64,000 bases of DNA from Psychrobacter lutiphocae DSM 21542 (GTDB lineage Bacteria > Pseudomonadota > Gammaproteobacteria > Pseudomonadales > Moraxellaceae): NCBI RefSeq assembly GCF_000382145.1, contig NZ_KB907629.1, forward strand, positions 43,824-107,823, given 5' to 3'. Under the pieces are notes generated by a model. The model saw only the letters and a program-made list of their open reading frames with translations. It made no database searches and was not told the origin of the DNA. The first letter of the stretch is position 1. The number at the start of each line of letters is the position of its first letter. A program made the translations under genes and the position numbers. Shown here piece after piece: positions 17,342 to 27,331 of this stretch.

Positions 17342-18064
17342 ATGAGCATAGATATTCAAAATATCCATAAAAGCTTTGGTAACTTCGTGGCCCTAGAAGA
17401 CATTTCTTTGACAGTGCCCACTGGTAAGCTAACCACTTTGTTAGGTCCATCAGGCTGTGGCAAGACTACTTTGCTACGGATCATTGCAGGTCTAGAGTTC
17501 GCTGATCGTGGGCGTATCTTATTTGATGGGTTGGATGTAACTGATACCCCAGTACAAAAGCGTCATATTGGCTTTATGTTTCAGCATTATGCGTTGTTTC
17601 GGCATAAGACTATTCGTGAAAATATTGGCTTTGGTTTAAAGTTGTTGCCCAAAGATAAGCGTCCTACAAATGCTGAGATTAAAAAGCGGGTAGATTATTT
17701 ACTGCAATTGGTACAGCTGCCAAGCTTGGCCAATGCCTATCCACACCAGCTATCAGGTGGTCAGCGTCAGCGGATTGCTTTGGCACGAGCATTAGCGGTT
17801 GAGCCTAAGCTATTGTTATTAGATGAGCCATTTGGTGCGCTAGATGCCAAAGTACGCAAAGAGCTACGCACTTGGCTTAAGAACATTCACCATGAGCTTG
17901 GAGTAACCAGTATTATGGTAACTCATGACCAAGAGGAAGCGCGGGATGTTTCTGATGAGATTGTGGTGATGAATCATGGTTCGATAGAACAGATTGGCTC
18001 TCCTGAAGCGTTAATTAGCAATCCTGCTAGTGAGTTTGTGGCTGACTTTTTAGACTTAGTATAA
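17342..18064 (+). CDS. cysA: Sulfate ABC transporter ATP-binding protein, short form
   Basis: This 240-residue ATPase powers sulfate import. Walker [10 protein letters not shown] is at 35-43, the ABC signature LSGGQ at 137-141, Walker B LLLLDEP at 157-163, and the switch histidine in VTHDQEEA. E. coli CysA has about 365 residues; the C-terminal regulatory (TOBE-like) domain is absent here. The stop is clean, with nothing resembling the missing domain after it, so the loss is not a recent frameshift. It follows cysW by 34 bp. Confidence 0.94.
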   Translation: MSIDIQNIHKSFGNFVALEDISLTVPTGKLTTLLGPSGCGKTTLLRIIAGLEFADRGRILFDGLDVTDTPVQKRHIGFMFQHYALFRHKTIRENIGFGLKLLPKDKRPTNAEIKKRVDYLLQLVQLPSLANAYPHQLSGGQRQRIALARALAVEPKLLLLDEPFGALDAKVRKELRTWLKNIHHELGVTSIMVTHDQEEARDVSDEIVVMNHGSIEQIGSPEALISNPASEFVADFLDLV

Positions 18065-18198
18065 GGGATAAGAAGTAAGAGATAAGAGCTGTTTGCTATT
18101 TTTGTTTGTAACTTGGTTAGCTGTACTCGTATCACAAACGCAGCTTTTGATATATAGAGATGGCTGTGGCTTTATTTTCCCAACACAATTAAACAATA

Positions 18199-18220
18199 TC
18201 TAGAGGTTTAGACCTCTAGA
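18199..18220. terminator. Palindrome between cysA and the stress protein gene
   Basis: The inverted repeat TCTAGAGGT-TTAG-ACCTCTAGA lies between the convergent cysA and usp genes. It lacks a strong T-run, so termination is plausible but not certain. Confidence 0.5.
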
Positions 18221-18245
18221 TTGTCGTGTAACAACTTAAACAATA

Positions 18246-19181
18246 TTATCTTAATAATATAACGGGTACAGTAGATTGAGCCAACAGCTTGGTCGTTGTG
18301 CTACCAACAAAAAATTGGCGAAACTTTGAGTGTCCATAAGCACCGATGACAAATACACTAATATCATGCGTCTGACGAAAGTTAATGAGTGCATTAACTA
18401 TTCCTTTATTGCCAGAGCCCTGGCTATTGATAACATGGGCAGTGATATCCATGCCTACCTGCCGCATTTGTAGTTGTGCTTTATATAAGGCTGTTTCACG
18501 ATCACTGTCTTTACTACCTACCAATACAAGATGGCCTTTTAGCGTTTTTGCAACTTGATTATGACAAAGTAGGTCAACTGCTTTTTTTGCTGTTGCACTG
18601 CCATCAAAAGCCATCAAAAAAGAATCTGGTGTATGAAACGGCTCTGAACATAATATAATAGGGCGATCTGCTGCTCTTACCACAGTTTCGATTTGACTAC
18701 CGATATTAATGCGACCTTGTTGATGGTCTTTGCCGCGCCGTCCTAATATGATAGCGTGTGTATTTTTGAGTAAGTGTTCTATTGCTGGTAGTAGCTTGCT
18801 ATGGCGTAAGTGAGCCTGTATTGCAACGTTAGCCTGAGTATTCGCCTTAGACTGTGTGATATAAGATTTTGCATTTTTAAGTAATGTGTCACCATGTTTA
18901 TTTGCAATCCTTGCCTTTTTTTCATCAAGCAAGGCTATCTCTTGCATTAATGATTTATGGCCACCCATACCAATAGTGCCGCTTAAATCATGGCGCTTCG
19001 ATTTGGGCACTTCAATGACATGTAACAGTGAGATAGATAAATTTAGTTGGCTGGCATACCAAGCTGCATAGTCACAAACTGATTGTGTCACATTTGAGCC
19101 ATCAATACAGGCTAATATGCTTTGATTGGCTTTTGATAGGTTGTTTGGACTGTTTGTGCCAGTGTAATCTGAGTTTGGCAT
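18246..19181 (-). CDS. Universal stress protein with two Usp domains
   Basis: This 311-residue cytoplasmic protein is built of two tandem Usp domains. The first begins at QSILACIDGSNVTQS and ends in AIILGRRGKDHQQG...GSQIE, keeping the G-2x-G-9x-G(S) ATP-binding pattern. The second begins at SFLMAFDGSATAKKA and ends in VIGAYGHSKFRQFFVGSTT, which also keeps the pattern. It lies 48 bp downstream of the arsR-like gene on the same strand, so the two are probably co-transcribed. Usp genes occur in some arsenic resistance islands, so a stress role tied to arsenic is possible but inferred. Confidence 0.88.
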   Translation of the reverse strand: MPNSDYTGTNSPNNLSKANQSILACIDGSNVTQSVCDYAAWYASQLNLSISLLHVIEVPKSKRHDLSGTIGMGGHKSLMQEIALLDEKKARIANKHGDTLLKNAKSYITQSKANTQANVAIQAHLRHSKLLPAIEHLLKNTHAIILGRRGKDHQQGRINIGSQIETVVRAADRPIILCSEPFHTPDSFLMAFDGSATAKKAVDLLCHNQVAKTLKGHLVLVGSKDSDRETALYKAQLQMRQVGMDITAHVINSQGSGNKGIVNALINFRQTHDISVFVIGAYGHSKFRQFFVGSTTTKLLAQSTVPVILLR

Positions 19182-19229
19182 ATTAACTTCCCTATTGTCT
19201 GTATTACTTATTCTTTTGTTTAGTTGTTG

Positions 19230-19502
19230 CTAGATATCTTGCAGATCTATATAGCTAATAGTCTCATTGCACCATTGTGGTAGCTCTGGGGCTAAAGCAT
19301 ACCACATCCATGTCCCTTTGCGCTCACAGGTTACTAATCCTGCGTTGCGAAGATGAGACAAGTGACGCGATATAGTAGGTTGTGGTTGTTCTAACCTTTC
19401 TATCAAATCACAAACGCAAATAGCGTCATGATTACTTATTTCTACCATTAATTTGAGTCGCGTTGGATCAGATAAAGCCTTAAAGAAAGTAACGGGTTGC
19501 AT
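19230..19502 (-). CDS. arsR: ArsR-family metalloregulatory repressor
   Basis: This 90-residue winged-helix repressor of the ArsR/SmtB family carries the arsenite-binding pair Cys29 and Cys31 in ICVCDL, followed by the recognition helix region [17 protein letters not shown] and the wing [12 protein letters not shown]. It is divergent from arsB, with a 9-bp inverted repeat in the shared promoter region. It probably represses both arsB-arsC and its own arsR-usp transcript until arsenite binds. Confidence 0.92.
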   Translation of the reverse strand: MQPVTFFKALSDPTRLKLMVEISNHDAICVCDLIERLEQPQPTISRHLSHLRNAGLVTCERKGTWMWYALAPELPQWCNETISYIDLQDI

Positions 19503-19550
19503 GTTTTATCTCGATAGTTTTCAAATAAGTCCAAAGCTGTGTAGTAGGCT

Positions 19551-19574
19551 ATATATTCGCTTATCCGAATATAT
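19551..19574. promoter_or_regulatory. ArsR operator candidate in the arsR-arsB intergenic region
   Basis: The inverted repeat ATATATTCG-CTTATC-CGAATATAT (9-6-9, perfect) lies between the divergent arsR and arsB starts, as expected for an ArsR/SmtB operator. Downstream TATTATAAT sequences could serve as a -10 for arsB. Confidence 0.65.
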
Positions 19575-19638
19575 TATAATAATTTTAAAGCAGGTTTTTA
19601 TTCATATTAGCACATTAACTCGACACTTGAGAGGTTCT

Positions 19639-20928
19639 ATGCTTGTCGCTGTATTCATATTTATCATCACCTTAGTATTTGTTATCTGGCAACCAAAAGG
19701 ACTAGGAATCGGTATTAGTGCAAGCATAGGTGCGATCGTGGCTCTTATCGCTGGCGTTATATCTATACAAGATATTCCTGTGGTTTGGGATATAGTTTGG
19801 AATGCTACTTTTGCGTTTATTGCCATTATTATTATCAGCTTATTGTTAGATCAAGCTGGGTTTTTTGAATGGATTGCCTTGCACATGGCTCGGCTTGGTG
19901 GTGGCAATGCCAAAAAACTATTTGCGCTTATAGTGTTGTTGGGTGCTGTGGTAGCGGCGTTATTTGCTAATGATGGGGCGGCCCTTATTTTGACGCCTAT
20001 TGTCATAGCCATGCTACTTAAAATGAGGGTGTCAGCAGCCACTACGTTGGCCTTTATAATGGCAGCTGGCTTTATAGCAGATACTGCTAGTTTACCCTTA
20101 GTTGTTTCAAACTTAGTGAACATCGTGTCAGCAGACTTTTTTAATATATCCTTTGACCGTTATGCTCAGGTAATGTTACCTGTTAACTTGGTATCAGTTT
20201 TTAGTTCACTATTCGTGCTTTATTTTTTCTATCGTCGTGACATACCCGATAGCTATGATGTTGAAAGCTTGCCTCTGCCTAAGACAGCTATAAAAGACAC
20301 TGCAACCTTTTATATGGGCTGGCTGGTCTTGGTGTCTTTATTAGTCGGTTTCTTCGTTCTAGAACCCATGGGTATCCCTATTAGCTTTATCGCTGGAGTA
20401 GGGGCACTGACATTAGTGGCAACTGCATTGATCAATAAAAAGCTATCTGTACCGACTGTTCTTAAAGAAGCACCTTGGCAAGTGGTGGTATTTTCTTTGG
20501 GAATGTATTTGGTGGTATATGGTCTTAAAAATGAAGGTTTAACTGATTATTTAACCATAGCACTAAATAGCTTAGGTCAACAGGGAATATGGGTGGCTAC
20601 CATAGGCACAGGCTTTATGTCAGCAGGGCTATCCTCGGTTATGAATAATATGCCTACGGTTTTAATACAATCGTTAGCGATAACAGATACTACGCAAACA
20701 AATACCATTACCCAAGCCATGGTGTATGCCAATGTCATTGGCTGTGATTTGGGACCTAAAATTACACCTATTGGGTCTTTAGCGACTTTATTATGGCTAC
20801 ACGTACTAGCAACTAAAGAGGTGGTAATTAGCTGGGGGTATTATTTTAAGGTAGGTATAGTGCTTACCGTCCCCGTCTTATTAGCTACTTTGGTAGCTTT
20901 AGCCATGTGGTTGCCTATTATTAGTTAA
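19639..20928 (+). CDS. arsB: Arsenite efflux pump ArsB
   Basis: This 429-residue integral membrane pump expels arsenite or antimonite. I place the start at the ATG at 19639 behind GAGAGG; longer in-frame extensions run into the divergent arsR gene and the operator. The length then equals E. coli ArsB (429). There are about 12 hydrophobic segments; [17 protein letters not shown] and [15 protein letters not shown] are conserved in the ArsB/NhaD superfamily. arsC follows 69 bp later. Confidence 0.93.
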   Translation: MLVAVFIFIITLVFVIWQPKGLGIGISASIGAIVALIAGVISIQDIPVVWDIVWNATFAFIAIIIISLLLDQAGFFEWIALHMARLGGGNAKKLFALIVLLGAVVAALFANDGAALILTPIVIAMLLKMRVSAATTLAFIMAAGFIADTASLPLVVSNLVNIVSADFFNISFDRYAQVMLPVNLVSVFSSLFVLYFFYRRDIPDSYDVESLPLPKTAIKDTATFYMGWLVLVSLLVGFFVLEPMGIPISFIAGVGALTLVATALINKKLSVPTVLKEAPWQVVVFSLGMYLVVYGLKNEGLTDYLTIALNSLGQQGIWVATIGTGFMSAGLSSVMNNMPTVLIQSLAITDTTQTNTITQAMVYANVIGCDLGPKITPIGSLATLLWLHVLATKEVVISWGYYFKVGIVLTVPVLLATLVALAMWLPIIS

Positions 20929-20997
20929 TAAATAAAATAGCCTAAGCAATTAATAATGATATAAAACAAATAACACCTATTAAATTAAGGAAAAAAT

Positions 20998-21513
20998 TTG
21001 AACCCTTTAAAAATACTTTACATCTGTACACACAATCGCTGTCGTAGCATTTTATCAGAAGCCATTACCAATCAGTATAAAGCCAACATAGACGCTGGGA
21101 ATGGCTCAGCCTTAGTTGAGACCAAAAGCGCAGGAAGCGCACCAGCAGGTGAGGTGCATCCTTTAACTCTATTATATTTAACTAAAGCAGGCTATTCGAC
21201 ACAAGGTTTGTCTAGTAATAGCTGGGATGATAAAGAGTATATGGCTGGTTTTGAACCCGATGTACTTATTACAGTCTGTGATAATGCAGCTGGTGAAAGT
21301 TGTCCAATTTGGCTAGGTGAGTTGCCTACCTTAATTAAGTTACATTGGGGTTTGGCAGATCCATCAAAAAATACCCATAATAATCTTCAAACTAAAAATA
21401 ACTTTGAACAAGCTATCGCTGCTATTGAGCATAGGGTAGAACAGCTAATACAAGTAGCAAAATTGCCTGAATCCGAGCGCAAGCCAGCTTTATTGAATTT
21501 GGTGGATAAATAA
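20998..21513 (+). CDS. arsC: Arsenate reductase, low-molecular-weight phosphatase type
   Basis: This protein of about 171 residues reduces arsenate to arsenite for export by ArsB. The P-loop C10-x5-R16 (CTHNRCR) is that of the LMW protein tyrosine phosphatase fold. Cys94 and Cys102 in TVCDNAAGESC are placed to form the redox relay of this ArsC class. The start is a TTG at 20998 preceded by AAGGA; no ATG is available near the N terminus, and the motif spacing requires this start. It is transcribed with arsB. Confidence 0.9.
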   Translation: MNPLKILYICTHNRCRSILSEAITNQYKANIDAGNGSALVETKSAGSAPAGEVHPLTLLYLTKAGYSTQGLSSNSWDDKEYMAGFEPDVLITVCDNAAGESCPIWLGELPTLIKLHWGLADPSKNTHNNLQTKNNFEQAIAAIEHRVEQLIQVAKLPESERKPALLNLVDK

Positions 21514-21702
21514 ATCTTTATTAATATATAAAATAGCCTAAGCAAAAAATCCTAAAAAATAGTTACTCATACGTACGTCATAATCTAGCAAGCTTAACAG
21601 AGATAAAAAGATAGAAAGATAAGTTATTTTTTTAGGTAAAGTATTTACAGCCATTAATTGATAAAATCCAAATAACACATATCAACAAAAATAGATATAA
21701 CT

Positions 21703-22446
21703 ATGCGTCCCTTATCTAAATCAACCAAAACCATTACCATACTCACACTATCATTTATGTTACTAACAATAAATGGCTGTCTATCAGTGGCGACCGTTAG
21801 CAAAGCTAACAAAACCAGATTCCAAGAGACATATACAACAGTGGATAGCGATATTATTCGCCAAATGGGGAAGGTTACAACCGATGAAAAAAAAGAAAAG
21901 CTCGTGTTTTTTGGTGATAAATATACTTACTTAATTGAGCAAGGAGCGGATAAAGTTCAATTGACTGCCAAGCTTGATTCACAGTACTTGCAATTTGAAA
22001 ATCCCATTTATGTTAATCGTGGCAACAATAACGAGTTGCGCACTTTTTTAAAGTTCAACTACGATAAGCCTGATGCTAACTATCAGAAACATGAGGTTAC
22101 AATATTGGATCAGTTTTGTCATCTCATGAATAGTACCGTAGAGGCTGAGAAAATACAGAGCCATCCTCACTCTGAATTATCGCATATCAATGACTATAAA
22201 ATAAAAAGCGAATACTATCGCTGTCAAATTTATCTTGATGGCAAACTGTATCAAGCCAGTCAACAATTTATAGCTAAGACACCTTTTAGACAAGGACAAC
22301 CCATTGTCATTCAACAAGTCGCCACGAGACAATATAAGCATCAAGCTAATTTATTAGCCTTGCCGATAACTGCTGTTATTGATGTGGTTACTTTGCCTTT
22401 TCAGTTGATAGGGGTGGGGGCTACTTTGGCGGTGATGCATGAATAG
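21703..22446 (+). CDS. Lipoprotein of unknown function, first of a tandem paralogous pair
   Basis: This 247-residue protein has a signal sequence with lipobox INGC (Cys26), so it is an envelope lipoprotein. The core is beta-rich, with GDKYTYLIEQGADKV and PIYVNRGNNNELR. The C-terminal hydrophobic segment PITAVIDVVTLPFQLIGVG is probably membrane-associated. The following gene overlaps it by 8 bp and encodes a protein of the same length with matching landmarks in the same order. I know no function for the family. Confidence 0.75.
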   Translation: MRPLSKSTKTITILTLSFMLLTINGCLSVATVSKANKTRFQETYTTVDSDIIRQMGKVTTDEKKEKLVFFGDKYTYLIEQGADKVQLTAKLDSQYLQFENPIYVNRGNNNELRTFLKFNYDKPDANYQKHEVTILDQFCHLMNSTVEAEKIQSHPHSELSHINDYKIKSEYYRCQIYLDGKLYQASQQFIAKTPFRQGQPIVIQQVATRQYKHQANLLALPITAVIDVVTLPFQLIGVGATLAVMHE

Positions 22447-23182
22447 CATCAGGGGTTTTTCACTTTTTAAGCTAAAGCTGGCTTTATTAAGCGTGGCGTT
22501 GGTGACAACGCAAATGACAGGTTGTATATCTAGGATGAATACCATGTTACCTGACAAGGTGTCTGATGGGCTGTCTGCCACAAGCAAAATTAACCACAGA
22601 AAATCAGATGTCATTCGTAATATTGGCTATCCTAGCTATCAAGGAATACGTCAAAAAGGCATGGTGCTTTTGGCAGATCAACATTCCTATCTGATATCAA
22701 GAGGGGATGACTTGCTTGAGCAGTTGACTAGCTTAGATCAGAATAATTTGCACATTAAGCATCCCGTTTATATCCAGGCTTATTCTGATAATACGGTGAT
22801 TATTCGTCTTGATTTTAGTTATCAGCTTACACCTAATCAGCAGTCTAGTCAGCAAGGTAGTGCATCTGGTTTAAATGTACAGCAACAAAACTTGTTGTCG
22901 CAGCTGTGTAAGCCGTCAACCACTGAGCCTTATGGCAACTGTCATCTTGATTTGCAAGGAGGGATGTATCAGGCTGTCTCACAACAAGATATTACTTGTA
23001 CCAGCCTTAATTGCAGTAGTTATCATTTACAACAAGGCCTGCCAGTACAGATAGATTATCTACAAGCTAAGCGGTCGAAAAATCAAACAGAAATTGGGGT
23101 TATTCCGATATCTGTGGTTGTGGATGCCATAACCTTACCATTACAGATTTTACTAATTGGCAAGGCGTTTGAAGGCTTGTAA
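22439..23182 (+). CDS. Lipoprotein of unknown function, second of the tandem pair
   Basis: This 247-residue protein has lipobox MTGC (Cys29). It shares landmarks with the preceding gene: an N-terminal DVIRNIGYPSYQG segment (compare DIIRQMGKVT), ADQHSYLISRGDD (compare GDKYTYLIEQGAD), HPVYIQAYSDNT (compare NPIYVNRGNNN), and the C-terminal PISVVVDAITLPLQILLIG. The 8-bp overlap implies translational coupling, so the two products may work as a pair. A terminator follows. The function is unknown. Confidence 0.75.
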   Translation: MNSIRGFSLFKLKLALLSVALVTTQMTGCISRMNTMLPDKVSDGLSATSKINHRKSDVIRNIGYPSYQGIRQKGMVLLADQHSYLISRGDDLLEQLTSLDQNNLHIKHPVYIQAYSDNTVIIRLDFSYQLTPNQQSSQQGSASGLNVQQQNLLSQLCKPSTTEPYGNCHLDLQGGMYQAVSQQDITCTSLNCSSYHLQQGLPVQIDYLQAKRSKNQTEIGVIPISVVVDAITLPLQILLIGKAFEGL

Positions 23183-23213
23183 GCTGATTATCCATAAAAA
23201 TAATTAGTTATAA

Positions 23214-23250
23214 AAAAGGTAAGTCCATCATATTGATAGACTTACCTTTT
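23214..23250. terminator. Bidirectional terminator after the lipoprotein pair
   Basis: The perfect 12-bp stem AAAAGGTAAGTC / GACTTACCTTTT has a 13-nt loop and A/T flanks on both sides. It lies between the convergent lipoprotein gene and gdhA. Confidence 0.88.
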
Positions 23251-23308
23251 GTTTTATTGCTTTATTGCTTATTTTATAGCTCTTGGATTTAAGTTAAATC
23301 AGTTTGAA

Positions 23309-24655
23309 TTAGTTTAAAATACCATAAGCAATCAAGGCATTAGCGACACGATTATAACCTGCAATATTAGCACCTGACATATAGTCAATGCACTCATCAC
23401 AGTTAAAGCCATACTCAGCGGCAGCAGCAGCGGCATCATCATGAATATTGCGCATGATGATCTGAAGCTGTTGGTCAACGTCTTCAAATGTTCGATATTG
23501 ACGCACAGAGTTTTGGGACATTTCTAGACCTGATACTGCAACACCACCTGCGTTAGCAGCTTTACCTGGGGCATAGTGCATCTTTTTGGCACGTACATAG
23601 TCAATGGCATCAGCATCTAGCGGCATATTCGCGCCTTCGACCACATAGCGAATACCATGCTCGAACATGCTTCTTGCATCTTCTTCGGTCACTTCGTTTT
23701 GAGTGGCACAAGGGATGGCGATATCCCCATCAAACTGCCAAGGTTTTGCACCGGGTATCCATAAACCACCAAATTCACGATGATACTCAAATAAAGGACG
23801 ACGGGCTGCTTTTTGTTGTTTTACCCAATCAATCTTTTCTTGAGTAAAGCCCAGCTCATCGTACAAAGTACCTTTTGAGTCGGATAGAGTGATTACTTTT
23901 GCGCCCAAGGCCAATGCTTTTTCGGCCGCATGTACGGCAACGTTCCCTGCACCTGATACTAAGACCGTTTTGCCCTCGATGTTGTCATTGCGGGCTTTTA
24001 GCATATTTTGTAAGAAGTAAACTGCGCCATAACCTGTGGCTTCAGAGCGACACAAACTGCCACCAAAACCAACACCTTTACCAGTTAATACGCCTGTGTA
24101 TTCATGGCTTAAGTTTTTGTACATGGCAAACATATAGCTAACCTCTTTGCCACTGACGCCAATATCACCGGCCGGCACATCCATATCTTGACCAATGTAG
24201 TGATATAGCTCGCGGATAAAGGCATAACAAAAACGGCGAATTTCATTATCAGATTTGTCTTCAGGATTGAAGTCAGAGCCGCCTTTAGCGCCGCCCATAG
24301 GTAGGCCGGTAAGTGCGTTTTTGAAGATTTGTTCGAAGCCTAAGAACTTTAAGATAGACTCGTTAACTGTGGGGTGGAAGCGGATGCCGCCTTTGTAAGG
24401 ACCGATGGCATTGCTAAATTGGACACGCCAGCCACGGTTAATTTGGATGTTGCCTTCATCATCTTCCCAATTGATTCGAAAGCTTATGATACGATCTGGT
24501 TCTGTGAGACGTTCAAATACTTTGTATTTTGCAAAATTTGGGTCTCGGTCATAAACAACTTGAATGGTGCTCGCGACCTCTTTGACCGCTTGAATGAACT
24601 CAGGTTGATGGGGATAGCGTTGTTCAATGCTATTGATGACGTCTTGCATACTCAT
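23309..24655 (-). CDS. gdhA: Glutamate dehydrogenase, NADP-type
   Basis: This enzyme of about 448 residues interconverts 2-oxoglutarate plus ammonia and glutamate. The start chosen is the ATG at 24655 behind AAGGACAGGG, giving nearly the E. coli length (447). Active-site sequence PMGGAKGGSDFNP is intact, as is the dinucleotide-binding VLVSGAGNVAVHAAEKAL. The hexameric anabolic class is suggested by size and by GGIRFHPTVNESILKFLGFEQ-like sequence near the substrate site. It stands alone. Confidence 0.95.
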   Translation of the reverse strand: MSMQDVINSIEQRYPHQPEFIQAVKEVASTIQVVYDRDPNFAKYKVFERLTEPDRIISFRINWEDDEGNIQINRGWRVQFSNAIGPYKGGIRFHPTVNESILKFLGFEQIFKNALTGLPMGGAKGGSDFNPEDKSDNEIRRFCYAFIRELYHYIGQDMDVPAGDIGVSGKEVSYMFAMYKNLSHEYTGVLTGKGVGFGGSLCRSEATGYGAVYFLQNMLKARNDNIEGKTVLVSGAGNVAVHAAEKALALGAKVITLSDSKGTLYDELGFTQEKIDWVKQQKAARRPLFEYHREFGGLWIPGAKPWQFDGDIAIPCATQNEVTEEDARSMFEHGIRYVVEGANMPLDADAIDYVRAKKMHYAPGKAANAGGVAVSGLEMSQNSVRQYRTFEDVDQQLQIIMRNIHDDAAAAAAEYGFNCDECIDYMSGANIAGYNRVANALIAYGILN

Positions 24656-24876
24656 AGGCCCTGTCCTTATCAAAATCAAATTGGAGTTGTATTACCGCGA
24701 TTGAAAAAATTACAGTAATTTTGTCATAAATTCAACATATTTTTATGACACAAGATGAACTCATTACTAATTCATATGTATTTAAACAAAATAAAGTTTT
24801 TTTATTTATATAAATTAACAAAGTGTAGGTGCGGAATATTCAAAAGTTAGTTGCTTGTTTTAATGTCCGTTGGAGC

Positions 24877-26361
24877 TCAATACATACCACGACCATCATC
24901 AGTATTCAGACGTAAAAAGTAAAATCCAGATAAAATAGTTAAAACACCCATCACCCAAAAAGTACTTGTAAAAGCTGTGGCAACTTCAAAATTAAAGCGT
25001 TCACTAAATATCACCAAGACGGTCGCACCAAATGCTAAGCCAAAGCTCATAGCAAGCTGTTGATTAACTGCCATTAAACTATTACCACTGCTGGTTTGTG
25101 TGCCTTTTAAGTCTCCGATAGTGATGGTATTCATAGCACTGAATTGTAATGAATTACAACCACCCATGAGAAAGAGTACAGGCGCAATAAAGTACCATGG
25201 CATCTTAGCATCTAACTGTCCTAACATGATGATTAAAATACCAAGTAGTGTTGTATTGAAAAGCAAGACTTTACGGTAGCTGAACTTTCGAATAATAGGG
25301 CTTACCCAAGGTTTTACTAACATAGACCCAGCGGCAATAGGCATCAGCAACCAGCCAGCTTGGGAAGGCGTATAATGAAAAGCAACTTGTAATAACAGGG
25401 GCATTAAATAGGGAACACCACTAATACCCAATCGGGTAAATAGGTTGCCAACAATACCCACTCTAAAAGTACGCACCGAAAATAATGAAAGTGGGAATAG
25501 AGGTGCTAATTTATGCTTGGCATGAGCAAAATAACCAAACAATAATGCTATACCCAGTCCGATAAAGACAACTCCTACGATAGTGCTTTCGGGTCTTGAA
25601 ACCATTTCAACGGCAAGGGTCAATAACGCTGCTGCTGCTGCAAACAAGGCAAACCCAGCCCAGTCAAACTTAGCAACGTTTTCTGATAAGTCGGGCACAA
25701 ACTTCATGGCAATTGCCAGTCCCAAAGCACCCATAGGAATATTTATCAAAAAAATCCATTCCCAACTGGCATATTCAACAATATAACCACCGATTAAAGG
25801 TCCAATCAGTGGCGCAATCAATGCTGGTATCACTGCATAATTCATGACAGTAAGCAACTGATTGCGCGGAAACGATTTAAATAATATCAGGCGTGCAACA
25901 GGTGTCATCATTGCACCGCCAATGCCTTGCAATACTCTAGAAGCCACTAACACATTAAGAGTTGGAGATAAGGCACAAAATAAGGAACCAATACTAAATA
26001 TAATTAACGAAGAAAAAAACACTCTGCGAGTACCAAACTTATCTGCTAAATAACCGCTAATCGGTATAAAGATAGCCAAGGTTAATGCGTAACTAATAAC
26101 TGCCCATTGCATTTTTAGCGGTGACTCACCAAGCGCAATAGCCATACGTGGTAAAGCGGTATTTAAGATACTAGCATCTAAAATTTGCATGAATAGAGCA
26201 ACTGCCATTACATACGGCAGAAACTTTATTTGTGCGGCTGTTAGTTTAACTTTTGGTTCTGTATCTTCTGATAAAAGAGTTGTTTTAATAGAATTATTCG
26301 AGTCATTGGACATAAGGCAAGCTAAATATTTAGGTAATATTAGGGGCTGTATAGAACTCAT
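24877..26361 (-). CDS. MFS drug exporter, DHA2 (EmrB/QacA-like) family
   Basis: This 494-residue integral membrane protein has 13-14 hydrophobic segments. The family motifs are LDASILNTALP near residue 60 and GYLADKFGTRRVF (motif A) near 102. SRVLQGIGGAMMTPVARL matches motif B/C regions of proton-driven multidrug exporters. The start is uncertain: the ATG at 26361 has no good ribosome site, and an ATG at 26313 would drop 16 residues. No membrane-fusion partner or regulator is adjacent, so the substrate is unknown. Confidence 0.85.
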   Translation of the reverse strand: MSSIQPLILPKYLACLMSNDSNNSIKTTLLSEDTEPKVKLTAAQIKFLPYVMAVALFMQILDASILNTALPRMAIALGESPLKMQWAVISYALTLAIFIPISGYLADKFGTRRVFFSSLIIFSIGSLFCALSPTLNVLVASRVLQGIGGAMMTPVARLILFKSFPRNQLLTVMNYAVIPALIAPLIGPLIGGYIVEYASWEWIFLINIPMGALGLAIAMKFVPDLSENVAKFDWAGFALFAAAAALLTLAVEMVSRPESTIVGVVFIGLGIALLFGYFAHAKHKLAPLFPLSLFSVRTFRVGIVGNLFTRLGISGVPYLMPLLLQVAFHYTPSQAGWLLMPIAAGSMLVKPWVSPIIRKFSYRKVLLFNTTLLGILIIMLGQLDAKMPWYFIAPVLFLMGGCNSLQFSAMNTITIGDLKGTQTSSGNSLMAVNQQLAMSFGLAFGATVLVIFSERFNFEVATAFTSTFWVMGVLTILSGFYFLRLNTDDGRGMY

Positions 26362-26488
26362 TCACGGGATTGATAGCCCCTAAAGTTTATCAGAGTAAAC
26401 GAAGCATTCTATCACGAAGATAACCTGCCTTATTTAGTGTTAATGTTAGTGTATCTATTTCTTTTCGTCTTTAAAAACCGTTTAAAGG

Positions 26489-27331
26489 TTAAAAGTCTAA
26501 ATTATCACAAACAGCATTTATAACTATCTCTGGTCTTTTAATCCACACCCCATGAGGATTTCCTATTAGATCATCATCAAGAGTTACTTGAATAACTTTT
26601 GACCTAGAACACATCTGAGCCAACTTCCAAGTAGACAGCATAGGTGCAAATTTATCACCTTCTATATTAATATATAAACCATGCCCCTTATCTGTGTCAA
26701 GTGGCTGCGTGATATAATCAAATTTTCCTGTCAAAGCAGTTTCACACCATTCTTGCATCATGGTTTTGGCTTCTCGTTCACCCAAACCTATCTTATAACC
26801 AGGCAGAAACCCATAAACTCTTATCAAAGCCTGAATCACGGCAACCGCCAGCAATATCCTAATACGTCCACGACCTTTCCAACTTTTGTAATGGGTACTA
26901 CCACAAGCGATACCTATAACAGGTACATTGTGAATCGCAGAATAAATTGTACCGAGATGCCCACCCAGACTATGACCTATTAAAACGATATCATTGTCAG
27001 GCGTATGGTCTTTGGCTATTTGAACTAAATTATGCACAAAATGATTCACCAGCTCATCGTAGCCGTAATCAATGCCCCGTTTTATATGTGGCGTATTTTC
27101 ACCACAATTTGGATAATCGGTACTGATAACAGTAAACCCTTTTTCAGTCAAGCCGTTTATAAACTTGCTATATTTTCGTAAGGGAACGCCTAGTGCATTT
27201 AGAAATATGATGGTTGTTTTTGATGCTTTATCGATTAATGCTTGGTTTGGGCGGTGTTCAGTAGAAGAGGGGTTAATATTGACATTAACTGGGTAGGCAC
27301 CATTAGTGGTTTTAAATTGAAAACTTGTCAC
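26489..27331 (-). CDS. Alpha/beta hydrolase
   Basis: This 280-residue protein has the nucleophile elbow GHSLGG with Ser121, an oxyanion region FLNALGVPLRKY near 44-55, and a likely catalytic His in NPHGVW near residue 263. The absence of a signal peptide makes it cytoplasmic. A moderately hydrophobic helix (RILLAVAVIQALIRV) lies in the lid region. The substrate cannot be told. It stands alone downstream of a 480-bp gene-free stretch. Confidence 0.8.
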   Translation of the reverse strand: MTSFQFKTTNGAYPVNVNINPSSTEHRPNQALIDKASKTTIIFLNALGVPLRKYSKFINGLTEKGFTVISTDYPNCGENTPHIKRGIDYGYDELVNHFVHNLVQIAKDHTPDNDIVLIGHSLGGHLGTIYSAIHNVPVIGIACGSTHYKSWKGRGRIRILLAVAVIQALIRVYGFLPGYKIGLGEREAKTMMQEWCETALTGKFDYITQPLDTDKGHGLYINIEGDKFAPMLSTWKLAQMCSRSKVIQVTLDDDLIGNPHGVWIKRPEIVINAVCDNLDF

